Below are positions 25,093-33,187 of a DNA stretch of 64,000 nt, piece after piece (the first letter of the stretch is position 1; every line of letters starts with the position of its first letter). The position numbers were made by a program, and so were the translations under genes. The notes under the pieces were generated by a model. That model saw only the letters and a program-made list of their open reading frames with translations. It had not been told where the DNA came from and ran no database searches. The stretch is taken from the NCBI GenBank assembly GCA_002842735.1, contig PHEB01000015.1, positions 1 to 64,000 of the forward strand, in the 5' to 3' direction. This DNA is from Alphaproteobacteria bacterium HGW-Alphaproteobacteria-7. GTDB taxonomy: Bacteria > Pseudomonadota > Alphaproteobacteria > Sphingomonadales > Sphingomonadaceae.

Positions 25093-26568
25093 ATGAGTGA
25101 GGTCATGTTGGCACTCGAATGGGCGCTCGTCTGGGCGGGGGGGGTGGTGCTGGCCGATGCGCTGGCCTTACCGCGCGCCCGGCTGTCTGTGCTGCCGCGC
25201 AGTTTTGCCGGGACGGCCATGCTGCTGTTCGCCGCTGCACTGGCGGGCGGCGTGATCCTCGTCATCACTGGTGCGCTGCCCGTGTCGGTGGCCGCGACAG
25301 TCTTGCTTGCCAGTGCGCTGTCAGCGATCTCGAATGCCAAGCGCAAGGTGCTGGGCGAACCGCTGGTATTCACCGATGTTGCGCTGGTTGGCGCGGTGTT
25401 CCAGCATCCGCAGTTCTATGTCTCGGCACTGCGACCGTGGCAGTTTGCTGTGCTGGGCGGCGGGTTTGTCAGCCTGATTGCGGCAGTGGCGCTGTTTTCA
25501 AGCGCCGCATTGGCGCCGCGGCTTGCAGGAGCCGCGCTGGCGCTGGCGGCAGGGCTTGGTCTTGGCATCCTGCTGCGGATGAAGCGTAGGCGGGGAATCG
25601 CCAAAGCGCCAGATCCCGAAATCGATGTCCGCGATCACGGGCTGATCGCCAGCTTGCTGGTGCATTGGCACTATTGGCGAAAGATGACCGATTCTGCCCC
25701 TTGCGATGCGCCGAAGATTGCAGGTCAAAGCCGCCAGCTGGTGGTGATCGTCCAATGCGAATCATTCACCGATCCGGCGGCGCTGTTCGAACAACCGCGA
25801 TTCGCGCTACCCGGTCTTGAAAGCGCGCGAAATCTCGCCTGGCAGAAAGGGCGGCTTTTGGTGCCGGGCTTTGGGGCCTATACCATGCGCACCGAATATG
25901 GCGTGCTGTTTGGCCGGGACGAGGCGGCGCTGGGGTTGCGCCGCTTTGATCCCTTCCTGACCGCGGGCGGAGAGACCAGCTGGGCGCTGCCCAATCGGCT
26001 TGATGATAGTGAATGGGCCAGCTGGTTTGTCCATCCGCACGACCTGCGCTTTTACGGGCGTGACCGGTTGATGCCGCCAGCAGGGTTCACTGCGCTGATC
26101 GGGGAGGATAGCTTTGCCGCACCCGCGCCGGAAGAAGGGCGTTATGTCACCGATGCGGCCATTGCCGAGCGTATCATCGAACTGGCGCAAGACCGCACGC
26201 GCGCTGGCCTGATCTATGCCGTGACAATCGAAAATCACGGGCCCTGGCCGCCCGGAAAAGCCGGGCCTGAATCCAAGGCTGCCCCCTATCTCGAGCTGGT
26301 CGGCCATAGTGATGCCATGCTCACAAGGCTGCTGGAGGCGCTGCCGCAGCTTGAACGGCCCGTTACATTGTGTTTCTTCGGCGATCATCGGCCGAGCATT
26401 CCCGGTGTGATTGAGCCGGCAGCAGAGCGCCACACGCCCTATGTGCTGATACGGTTTGCCCGTGATGGAACGGCGCTATCCGGTAGCGGCTCCGATCAGG
26501 ATCTGACCCCGGCGGAACTGCACCACGCCATCCTCGCCGCCATCCGGTCAGGGGAGGCGGAGGGATAG
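25093..26568 (+). CDS. LTA synthase/phosphoglycerol transferase-like membrane protein
   Basis: A 491-residue protein (ATG at 25093; ATG at 25057 is also possible) with four hydrophobic helices in the first 170 residues and an alkaline-phosphatase-superfamily sulfatase fold after residue 215. The catalytic Thr lies in F-G-A-Y-T-M-R-T-E-Y, with metal residues in V-Q-C-E-S-F and F-F-G-D-H-R-P-S. Relatives (LtaS, OpgB) move glycerol-1-phosphate from phosphatidylglycerol to sugars or lipids in the periplasm. In a capsule locus it may decorate the polysaccharide with phosphoglycerol. It overlaps the converging SDR gene by 21 bp. Confidence 0.85.
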   Translation: MSEVMLALEWALVWAGGVVLADALALPRARLSVLPRSFAGTAMLLFAAALAGGVILVITGALPVSVAATVLLASALSAISNAKRKVLGEPLVFTDVALVGAVFQHPQFYVSALRPWQFAVLGGGFVSLIAAVALFSSAALAPRLAGAALALAAGLGLGILLRMKRRRGIAKAPDPEIDVRDHGLIASLLVHWHYWRKMTDSAPCDAPKIAGQSRQLVVIVQCESFTDPAALFEQPRFALPGLESARNLAWQKGRLLVPGFGAYTMRTEYGVLFGRDEAALGLRRFDPFLTAGGETSWALPNRLDDSEWASWFVHPHDLRFYGRDRLMPPAGFTALIGEDSFAAPAPEEGRYVTDAAIAERIIELAQDRTRAGLIYAVTIENHGPWPPGKAGPESKAAPYLELVGHSDAMLTRLLEALPQLERPVTLCFFGDHRPSIPGVIEPAAERHTPYVLIRFARDGTALSGSGSDQDLTPAELHHAILAAIRSGEAEG

Positions 26569-27327
26569 TAGCAAGCGGTCACGCAGAGCGCGGGGCAGCA
26601 GCCGGTCGAGCCAGCGCAGCAGCAGAAACCGCCGTGGCACCACGAGTTCAGCCTGTCCTTTGGTAACCGCCGCAATCATCCGCTCTGCGACGATGGCGAC
26701 CGGGATTTCCCCCGGGCGAGCCGAACCGGCAATTTTGCTGTCCGACGCTGCGAAAAAGCCCGGAGTAACGAGGGTCACGCCAACGCCGCGGTGTTTGACC
26801 GCCAGCCGCAAGGCATCGGCGAACCGCGCAAGGCCAGCCTTGCTCCCGGCATAGGCTGCCGCGAACGGCAGGGAGTGCGCGGCGGCGGCGGTGCCGACCA
26901 AGCCGATGCGCCCGCACCCCCGGCGCGCCATGCGTTCGGCGATGGCGGCAGCCATGGCGGCGGGCGCGATGAAGTTGGCATGCCCCAGCCGCGCGACCTG
27001 CGCCGGGTCTTCGACAACCGCACCGGGCGCGCGGGTATCGCCCTGGCCTGCAACCAGCAAGACAAGATCGAACGGGTCGGCGGCATCCTCCTCGGCCAGA
27101 GCAGCAAGCGCGGCGTCGAGATCGGCCAGGTCGAGCGCGCGGATCGCCGCGTCTGCGCCCTGCGCACGGCACGCGGCGGCAACCTGATTCAGGCGCTCAT
27201 CATTGCGGCCCCATAGCGACAGGCGCACCCCGGGCTGCGCGAGTCGCAGAGCCAGTGCGCGACCAAGGTTGCCCGATGCTCCGCTGATAAGAATACGTAC
27301 AAACACGGGGGGTTGGGAACCATTCAT
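26548..27327 (-). CDS. Short-chain dehydrogenase/reductase
   Basis: A 259-residue classical SDR. The cofactor motif is G-A-S-G-N-L-G-R near residue 14, the D-L-A-D-L acid-type motif is near residue 67, and the active-site Tyr and Lys are in Y-A-G-S-K (about 162-166). A C-terminal Leu/Arg-rich helix (R-F-L-L-L-R-W-L-D-R-L-L) may bind the membrane, which suggests a lipid substrate. It ends inside the last codons of the phosphoglycerol transferase gene and is divergent from the hydroxylase gene. Its role in the capsule locus is unknown. Confidence 0.85.
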   Translation of the reverse strand: MNGSQPPVFVRILISGASGNLGRALALRLAQPGVRLSLWGRNDERLNQVAAACRAQGADAAIRALDLADLDAALAALAEEDAADPFDLVLLVAGQGDTRAPGAVVEDPAQVARLGHANFIAPAAMAAAIAERMARRGCGRIGLVGTAAAAHSLPFAAAYAGSKAGLARFADALRLAVKHRGVGVTLVTPGFFAASDSKIAGSARPGEIPVAIVAERMIAAVTKGQAELVVPRRFLLLRWLDRLLPRALRDRLLLSLRLP

Positions 27328-27410
27328 CGTTACTATGATTGAGCAATCAGGCGGTCAGTTGCCGTTCAGATCGCACCCTTAATAAGGTCTGCGCGGCGGG
27401 GAAATTTCTC

Positions 27411-28133
27411 ATGGTTTCTTTAGAAAAGTTGCTGCGGGTGTCAAACCGGCGCAAACATATGTTGTTGCGCCGAAATGCGCTTGACACGGCCGGTGTCGGC
27501 GACATGGGTGCGGGCATGTCGGGGGCGTCGCACTCTTCTCACAGCCGGATAACGCTGTTTCGCAATTCGCGATTGGAGCGGTTGACCATTATTTCGTTCA
27601 CGGCATTCGCGGTGCTGTGGGCGCTGCTGCTGCCTGCCATCATGCTGGCCGGGTTGGTGTGGGGCCCGACGCGGTGGGCGCTGGCGCTGGTTGCCCTTGG
27701 ATTGATGATTTGGTCGCTGGCGGAATATTTGCTGCACCGATACGTTTTCCATTTTGAGGCGCGCTCTCCCATGCTGCGGCGCGCGGTGTTCATCATCCAC
27801 GGCAATCACCACGCCAATTCGAACGATCCTCTGCGCAATCTTATGCCGCCGATCATCAGCATCCCGGTGGGGGGGCTAGTCTGGGCGATTTCGTGGGGGG
27901 CCGCCGGGCCTGCGGGAACATGGATTCTGCTCGGCTTCATGTCAGGCTATGTTGCCTATGATGTGGTTCACTACGCCTGCCACCAGTTCCCGATGAAGGG
28001 GCGGCTGGGGCGGATGCTCAAAACCCATCACATGCGCCACCACCATCTGCGTGTGCGCGGCAATTATGCCATCACCGGGATGATCTGGGATCGCGCCTTC
28101 GCGACCCGTATTTCATCGGTCGGGGATGATTGA
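27411..28133 (+). CDS. Sterol desaturase/fatty acid hydroxylase superfamily protein
   Basis: A membrane diiron hydroxylase of about 240 residues (start at 27411 or upstream at 27339). The eight-His pattern is complete: H-R-Y-V-F-H, H-G-N-H-H, H-Y-A-C-H-Q and H-H-M-R-H-H. This order and spacing match bacterial and yeast fatty acid 2-hydroxylases (Scs7-like) better than sterol desaturases. Sphingomonads contain hydroxylated sphingolipids, so a housekeeping lipid role is possible; placement between capsule linker genes leaves room for hydroxylation of the lipid anchor. It overlaps the HAD gene stop by 21 bp. Confidence 0.87.
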   Translation: MVSLEKLLRVSNRRKHMLLRRNALDTAGVGDMGAGMSGASHSSHSRITLFRNSRLERLTIISFTAFAVLWALLLPAIMLAGLVWGPTRWALALVALGLMIWSLAEYLLHRYVFHFEARSPMLRRAVFIIHGNHHANSNDPLRNLMPPIISIPVGGLVWAISWGAAGPAGTWILLGFMSGYVAYDVVHYACHQFPMKGRLGRMLKTHHMRHHHLRVRGNYAITGMIWDRAFATRISSVGDD

Positions 28134-28790
28134 GCGGCCATGACCTGCAACGCCATCAACCAGAACCGACATGGTCTCGACCACTGGTGGGCGGGGCTTG
28201 GCCTGCCGCGCCTCGGCCGTGCCATAACCCCACGCCGCCAGCGCGACCGGCAGTCCAGCCGCGCGCGCGGTGGCCACGTCGATGGCGGAATCCCCGAAAT
28301 AGAGCGTGTTTGTCACCGTACCGCCCACACCCTCCAGCGCGAGCAGCGCGGCCTCTGGCGCGGGCTTGCGCGCGCGGCCGGGCGCGCTGCCGACGATAAC
28401 GGCGAAATGTTGCGCCAGCCCGAGCGCGGCGAGAATTTTCTCGCACAGGAATTGCGGCTTGTTCGAACAGATGGCGAGGCCGATGCCGCTTGTCTCCAGC
28501 GCCGCGAGCGCCGCGCGCACACCGGGGAAGGGCAGATCCTGTGGCACCGCAATGTCCCGGTGGATTGCGCGAAACTCCTCGATTTCAGCAGCGGGGTTGG
28601 CCGAAAATTCGCCCATCACCGCCGCGATCATGGCTTCGCCGCCCACGGCGTCCATCTGGCGGATCAGCGCACGGTCGGCGCGCGCGTCAATCCCGCGTTC
28701 GTCCAGCATCCGGTCGATGATCGCGCCGGTCAGCCGCGCGCTGTCGATCAACGTGCCATCAAGATCGAAGATGATGTTCTGAAAATTCAT
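28113..28790 (-). CDS. HAD-IA family phosphatase
   Basis: A 225-residue haloacid dehalogenase phosphatase with a helical C1 cap. Motif I is F-D-L-D-G-T-L-I-D (residues 8-16), motif II is I-C-S-N-K, motif III is R-K-P-A-P-E and motif IV is F-G-D-S-A-I-D-V. It resembles phosphoglycolate phosphatase (Gph). It is divergent from kpsF, with starts 53 bp apart, and therefore sits beside the Kdo biosynthesis run. That run lacks kdsC, so Kdo-8-phosphate is a possible substrate, which is inference only. The ATG at 28790 is preceded by GAGAAAG. Confidence 0.88.
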   Translation of the reverse strand: MNFQNIIFDLDGTLIDSARLTGAIIDRMLDERGIDARADRALIRQMDAVGGEAMIAAVMGEFSANPAAEIEEFRAIHRDIAVPQDLPFPGVRAALAALETSGIGLAICSNKPQFLCEKILAALGLAQHFAVIVGSAPGRARKPAPEAALLALEGVGGTVTNTLYFGDSAIDVATARAAGLPVALAAWGYGTAEARQAKPRPPVVETMSVLVDGVAGHGRSIIPDR

Positions 28791-28842
28791 GAATCGACTT
28801 TCTCTAGAGCGCCGCTTCCGATTGCAGCGAGCAGCCTGACAC

Positions 28843-29892
28843 ATGATGGAGGGGCAATTGCAACTGGTATCTCTTGATCCGCGCGCGCAAGCGCACGATG
28901 AGGCGATGACACCTGACTTGGCGGCTACCGCCATCGCCACCGGGCGCGATGTGATCCGCATGGAGGCCAACGCGCTTCAGCTGCTGAGCGATCAGCTTGG
29001 CAGCGAATTTGCTCAGGCTGTGGAGATGGTTCTCGCCTGCCGCCAGCGCGTGATTATCTCGGGCATTGGCAAGTCGGGCCATGTCGCGCGCAAGATCGCT
29101 GCAACCCTCGCCGCGACCGGCACGCCTGCGCTGTTCATCCACGCGGCTGAGGCGTCGCATGGCGATGTCGGGATGGTCAGCCCCGGCGACGTGCTGATAG
29201 TATTCTCTAACAGCGGCGCGACGGTCGAAGTGCAGCCTTTGTGCATCTACGCCCGGAAAATCGGTTGCCGGGTGATTGGCGTGTCGCGCAACCGCAATTC
29301 GCTGTTGATGCGCACGGTCGATCTCGGCCTGATATTGCCCGAAGTCGAAGAGGCCTGCACCTCTAGCCTGGCGCCGACCACGTCGTCGACGATGATGCTC
29401 GCGCTCGGCGATGCTTTGGCTGTTGCGGTGATGCGGGCGCGGGGGCTGTCCGGGCTCGACATTCGCGCGCTGCATCCCGGCGGCGAAATCGGTTTGCATT
29501 TGCGCGGTGTCGAGGATGTGATGCACTCGGGTGACCGGCTGCCGCTCGTGTCGCTTGACACCCCCATGCCCGAAGTGCTCGTCACCATGACTGAAAAGCG
29601 GCTAGGGATCGCGGGCGTCGTCAACGCGGTGGGCGAATTGGTCGGGATCATCACCGATGGTGATCTGCGGCGCCACGCGCGCAACCTCGTGTTCGGCACC
29701 GCGGCCGAGGTGATGACCAAGGCACCGCGCACGATCATGCGCACCGCGCTGGTGCAGGAGGCGCTCGAACTGATGAACACCCACCGCATTACTGTGCTGT
29801 TTGTGGTGGACGAGGGCCAGCCTCGAATCCCGCTGGGCGCGGTGCAGATTTACGATATTGCGGCCCCCCCGGCGCCGATGACCGCGCCCTGA
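28843..29892 (+). CDS. kpsF: Arabinose-5-phosphate isomerase KpsF/KdsD
   Basis: A 349-residue enzyme that turns ribulose 5-phosphate into arabinose 5-phosphate, the first committed step to Kdo. The SIS domain covers about 45-190 (I-S-G-I-G-K-S-G-H-V-A-R-K; S-N-S-G-A-T-V-E-V), with P-T-T-S-S-T-M-M-L-A-L-G-D-A-L-A typical of KpsF/GutQ. Two CBS domains follow (about 220-345). It starts the kpsF-kdsB-kdsA-kpsC operon, whose spacing is 6 bp, a 1-bp overlap, and 1 bp. The start at 28843 is probable; an ATG at 28906 is a weaker option. Confidence 0.95.
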   Translation: MMEGQLQLVSLDPRAQAHDEAMTPDLAATAIATGRDVIRMEANALQLLSDQLGSEFAQAVEMVLACRQRVIISGIGKSGHVARKIAATLAATGTPALFIHAAEASHGDVGMVSPGDVLIVFSNSGATVEVQPLCIYARKIGCRVIGVSRNRNSLLMRTVDLGLILPEVEEACTSSLAPTTSSTMMLALGDALAVAVMRARGLSGLDIRALHPGGEIGLHLRGVEDVMHSGDRLPLVSLDTPMPEVLVTMTEKRLGIAGVVNAVGELVGIITDGDLRRHARNLVFGTAAEVMTKAPRTIMRTALVQEALELMNTHRITVLFVVDEGQPRIPLGAVQIYDIAAPPAPMTAP

Positions 29893-29898
29893 GCGGCC

Positions 29899-30717
29899 AT
29901 GGCCAGCATCACGATCATCATCCCCGCCCGGTTCGCTTCGAGCCGTTTTCCAGCCAAGCCGCTTGCCTCCTTGATCGGCCCGGACGGAATCGCCCGACCC
30001 GCGATCTGCTATACTTGGCAGGCCGGGCTTGCCGCTGCGCGGGCGCTGGGGCCGGGCGCGCGCTGCGTGATCGCCACTGATGACGATCAGATTGCCGATG
30101 TTGCCCGCGCTCAGGATATGCAGGTGGTGATGACCCCTGTTGGCTGCGCCAATGGCACCGAACGTTGCGCCGCCGCACTGTCAGCGCTGGGCGATCAGCC
30201 GGATATCGTGATCAATCTGCAAGGCGACGCTCCGCTGACCCCGGCAGCAATGGTGGTGGCGGTCGCTGCGCTGCTCGATCGCGATCCGGCATTGGCGATG
30301 GCCACCGCTGCTGTCCCGGCCAGCCCTGCTGTGCTGGCGCACCTTCAGTCTGATGCAGCGGCGGGTCGGGTCGGAGGAACGACGGTGGTGTGCAACAGCG
30401 CGGCGCGCGCGCTGTATTTTTCGAAATCGGTCATTCCCCACGTTGCGCCGGGCACCACCCCGCGCGAAAGCGTGCTGCTGCATCTGGGGCTTTATGCCTA
30501 TCGTCCTGCCGCTCTGGCCGCCTATGCCGCGCAAGCGCCAGCGCCGCTTGAGCTGCAGGAGGGGTTGGAGCAGTTGCGGTTCCTTGATGCAGGCTTGCCG
30601 GTGGGCGTCACGGTGTGCGCTGCGCCGGGGTGGGAAATGATTGAGCTTAACAACCCCACCGATGTTCCCTTGATCGAGGCCGAGCTGGCCCGCCGCGCTG
30701 CGATGGAGCCTTTCTGA
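29899..30717 (+). CDS. kdsB: 3-deoxy-manno-octulosonate cytidylyltransferase KdsB/KpsU
   Basis: A 272-residue enzyme that activates Kdo as CMP-Kdo, the donor for KpsS and KpsC. Family text: [16 protein letters not shown], then [22 protein letters not shown], and Y-F-S-K-S-V-I-P. It is longer than KdsB of enteric bacteria by about 20 residues. Its stop overlaps the next ATG by one base (TGATG). As it lies within the capsule operon it may be a second copy next to a chromosomal LPS kdsB elsewhere. Confidence 0.94.
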   Translation: MASITIIIPARFASSRFPAKPLASLIGPDGIARPAICYTWQAGLAAARALGPGARCVIATDDDQIADVARAQDMQVVMTPVGCANGTERCAAALSALGDQPDIVINLQGDAPLTPAAMVVAVAALLDRDPALAMATAAVPASPAVLAHLQSDAAAGRVGGTTVVCNSAARALYFSKSVIPHVAPGTTPRESVLLHLGLYAYRPAALAAYAAQAPAPLELQEGLEQLRFLDAGLPVGVTVCAAPGWEMIELNNPTDVPLIEAELARRAAMEPF

Positions 30718-31535
30718 TGTTACCCCAACTTCACCGCGCGCCCGGCGCACCGCCCTTTCTTATTGCCGGCCCTTGCGTGATCGAAAGCGAGGCACTGTGC
30801 CTGTTGATTGCAGAGCGATTGCAGGCGATTGGTGCAGAACTGGGTATTCCGATCATTTTCAAGGCCAGCTTTGACAAGGCCAACCGCACATCGGTGAACG
30901 GCTTTCGCGGCCATGGGCTTGAAGAAGGGTTGCGGGTGCTCGAAAAAGTCCGGCAGGAAACCGGGCTGCCGGTGCTGACCGATGTCCACCTGCCCGATCA
31001 AATCACCGCCGTTGCTGATGTGGTGGACATGATCCAGACCCCGGCCTTTCTCGCGCGGCAGACCGATCTGATCATGGCTGCTGCGGCAAGCGGCTGCCCG
31101 GTCAACATCAAGAAAGCCCAGTTCATGGCGCCTGCCGATATGGCAGCAGTGCTGGGCAAGGCACGCACTGCGGCCCAAGGTGCGGGTATCGCCGATCCGC
31201 AGATCATGCTGTGCGAACGCGGGTCCAGCTTCGGCTACAACAACCTCGTGGTCGACATGCGCGGGCTGGTGATCATGCGCGATATGGGCGCTCCGGTGGT
31301 GTTCGATGCGACCCACAGCGTCCAATTGCCCGGCGGCGGCGGTGATCGCTCGCTAGGCCAGCGCCAGTTTGTCGAACCGCTTGCCTGCGCGGCGATGGCG
31401 GTCGGGGTTGATGGCCTGTTCATGGAAACCCACCCCGATCCTGATAGCGCGCTGTCCGATGGGCCTAATATGGTTCCGCTGGACGCGCTGGCCGGATTGT
31501 TGCGCAAGATCGCCGCCATCGCCGCGCTGGGCTGA
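30717..31535 (+). CDS. kdsA: 3-deoxy-8-phosphooctulonate synthase KdsA
   Basis: A 272-residue aldolase that condenses arabinose 5-phosphate and phosphoenolpyruvate into Kdo-8-phosphate. Family text: [49 protein letters not shown] and D-A-T-H-S-V-Q. The Asn in V-N-I-K-K and the lack of a Cys near I-A-G-P-C should be compared with known metal-dependent members before metal use is stated. The start overlaps the kdsB stop; kpsC begins one base after its stop. Confidence 0.96.
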   Translation: MLPQLHRAPGAPPFLIAGPCVIESEALCLLIAERLQAIGAELGIPIIFKASFDKANRTSVNGFRGHGLEEGLRVLEKVRQETGLPVLTDVHLPDQITAVADVVDMIQTPAFLARQTDLIMAAAASGCPVNIKKAQFMAPADMAAVLGKARTAAQGAGIADPQIMLCERGSSFGYNNLVVDMRGLVIMRDMGAPVVFDATHSVQLPGGGGDRSLGQRQFVEPLACAAMAVGVDGLFMETHPDPDSALSDGPNMVPLDALAGLLRKIAAIAALG

Positions 31536-31536
31536 G

Positions 31537-33114
31537 ATGGAGCCAGAACCTATTCTCGCCATCCCGCCGTTCCCCGGCGCACGGGCACCGCGTTTCGCCA
31601 CGCCCGGCGGTGAGGGGATTGGCGATCCGGCAGAGCTACTGGCCGCGCTGGCAAGCCACCGCGTAGGGGGCTGTTACTGGGGCGTTCAGACATCCTTTCC
31701 GCCGCGCGGCTTCGTGCTGGATGGCACAGTGGCCCCGCTGCCGGGTGCGCTCCAATGGGATCCGGAGGCTGATCCCTGGCCTTTGCTTGACGCCGCTGAT
31801 GGTGTCCGCCTGCCAGACGGGGACCCGCGCGCGCTGCTCGCTTTGGCGGCCGCCCTGCCGCTGACGCTGGTCGATCACGATGGCGGTGATCGCGATGCAG
31901 GCCAAGACGATGCAGCGCATCTGCTCGCACAGCACCTTACCGGCTGGCATTGGCAGAACCCCTTCGACGGTCGCAGCCTGTCGGTGCTTGATGCTATTGC
32001 CCTGTGCGGGTTCTGGCGGCAGTTGATCGACGCCAATCGGCGGATCCATTCGGTGCTGGGGATTGCCCATTGGAAGAAGCCCACCGTCACACCGCTTTTA
32101 TGGGCAGGCGCGCCGGTGCCTTATGGCCGCGCACTTGCCACCATGCCGAACGATGCGGCGGTTGCGATCTGGCGCACCCGGCTGCCCAAGGCCCAAACGC
32201 GCGCCATCGCCGCCACGCGTGCGCCCATCATCGAAATCGAGGATGGGTTCATTCGTTCCGCCGGGCTGGGCGCGGATTGCGTGCCGCCGCTGTCGATCAT
32301 CGTCGATGAAGAAGGCCCCCACTTTGCTCCCGGCGCGCCAAGCGGCATTGAACGATTGCTGCAAGACGGCGCGTTTCCACCTGATCTTGTGGCCCGCGCG
32401 CGCGCGCTGCGCGAAGCGATCGTCGCGGGCGGTTTGTCCAAGTACGAAACGGGGGCCACCGCGCCCCTGCCGCGCCCCGGCGGGGATCGCCGCCACGTTC
32501 TGGTGCCGGGGCAGGTCGAAGATGATCGCGCGGTGACCAGCGGTGGGGCGCTGCCTTCAAACCTTGAACTGTTGCGCCGGGCGCGGGCCGAAGCGGGGGC
32601 TGATGCCTACCTGATCTACAAACCCCATCCCGATGTGCTGGCCGGCCACCGCCGCGGGCTGATCGCCGATCACGATATGGCCGCGCTTGCTGACCGTGTG
32701 GAAACAAGCAGCCCGATGGCTGCGCTGATCGCGATGGTTGACGAACTGCACGTCAACAGCTCGCTCGCCGGGTTCGAGGCGCTGATGCGGGGCAAGCGAG
32801 TGACGGTTCATGGCGTGCCGTTCTACGCGGGCTGGGGCTTGACCATCGACAAGGGGCCAGTCCCGCCCCGGCGCACAGCGAAACGCACGCTGGATGAATT
32901 GGTGGCTGCGGCGTTGCTGCTTTACCCGCGCTATTTCGATCCGGTGACCGGCCTGCCATGCCCTGCGGAAGTGGTGGTGGAGCGGTTGGCGAGGGGCGAC
33001 GTGCCGCATTCCGACCTGACCATGTCGGCGCTGGTGGTTGGCAGGCGATTGCAGGGTCGGGTGCGATCCACGCTTGACCGCTGGCTGGGATCGAAGGCCA
33101 TCGGCGGCGGCTGA
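31537..33114 (+). CDS. kpsC: Capsule Kdo transferase KpsC, single-module form
   Basis: A 525-residue protein that extends the poly-Kdo linker of ABC-exported capsules. One full catalytic module is visible: E-D-G-F-I-R-S (235-241), S-K-Y-E (301), V-P-G-Q-V-E-D-D (323-330), Y-K-P-H-P-D-V (361-367), N-S-S-L-A-G-F-E-A-L (407-416) and F-Y-A-G-W-G-L-T. Typical KpsC is about 670-700 residues with two such modules. Here the first 110 residues are weakly conserved and residues 138-185 (N-P-F-D-G-R ... A-N-R-R-I) look like the inter-module start, so the N-terminal transferase seems missing. ATG at 31537 follows the kdsA stop directly. Confidence 0.88.
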   Translation: MEPEPILAIPPFPGARAPRFATPGGEGIGDPAELLAALASHRVGGCYWGVQTSFPPRGFVLDGTVAPLPGALQWDPEADPWPLLDAADGVRLPDGDPRALLALAAALPLTLVDHDGGDRDAGQDDAAHLLAQHLTGWHWQNPFDGRSLSVLDAIALCGFWRQLIDANRRIHSVLGIAHWKKPTVTPLLWAGAPVPYGRALATMPNDAAVAIWRTRLPKAQTRAIAATRAPIIEIEDGFIRSAGLGADCVPPLSIIVDEEGPHFAPGAPSGIERLLQDGAFPPDLVARARALREAIVAGGLSKYETGATAPLPRPGGDRRHVLVPGQVEDDRAVTSGGALPSNLELLRRARAEAGADAYLIYKPHPDVLAGHRRGLIADHDMAALADRVETSSPMAALIAMVDELHVNSSLAGFEALMRGKRVTVHGVPFYAGWGLTIDKGPVPPRRTAKRTLDELVAAALLLYPRYFDPVTGLPCPAEVVVERLARGDVPHSDLTMSALVVGRRLQGRVRSTLDRWLGSKAIGGG

Positions 33115-33187
33115 CGGGATGAGTGGGTCGGAGTGACCTTCATCGACGCCCGCCAAGTTTTATCTCAACACCTGAGGATTCCTGAAA

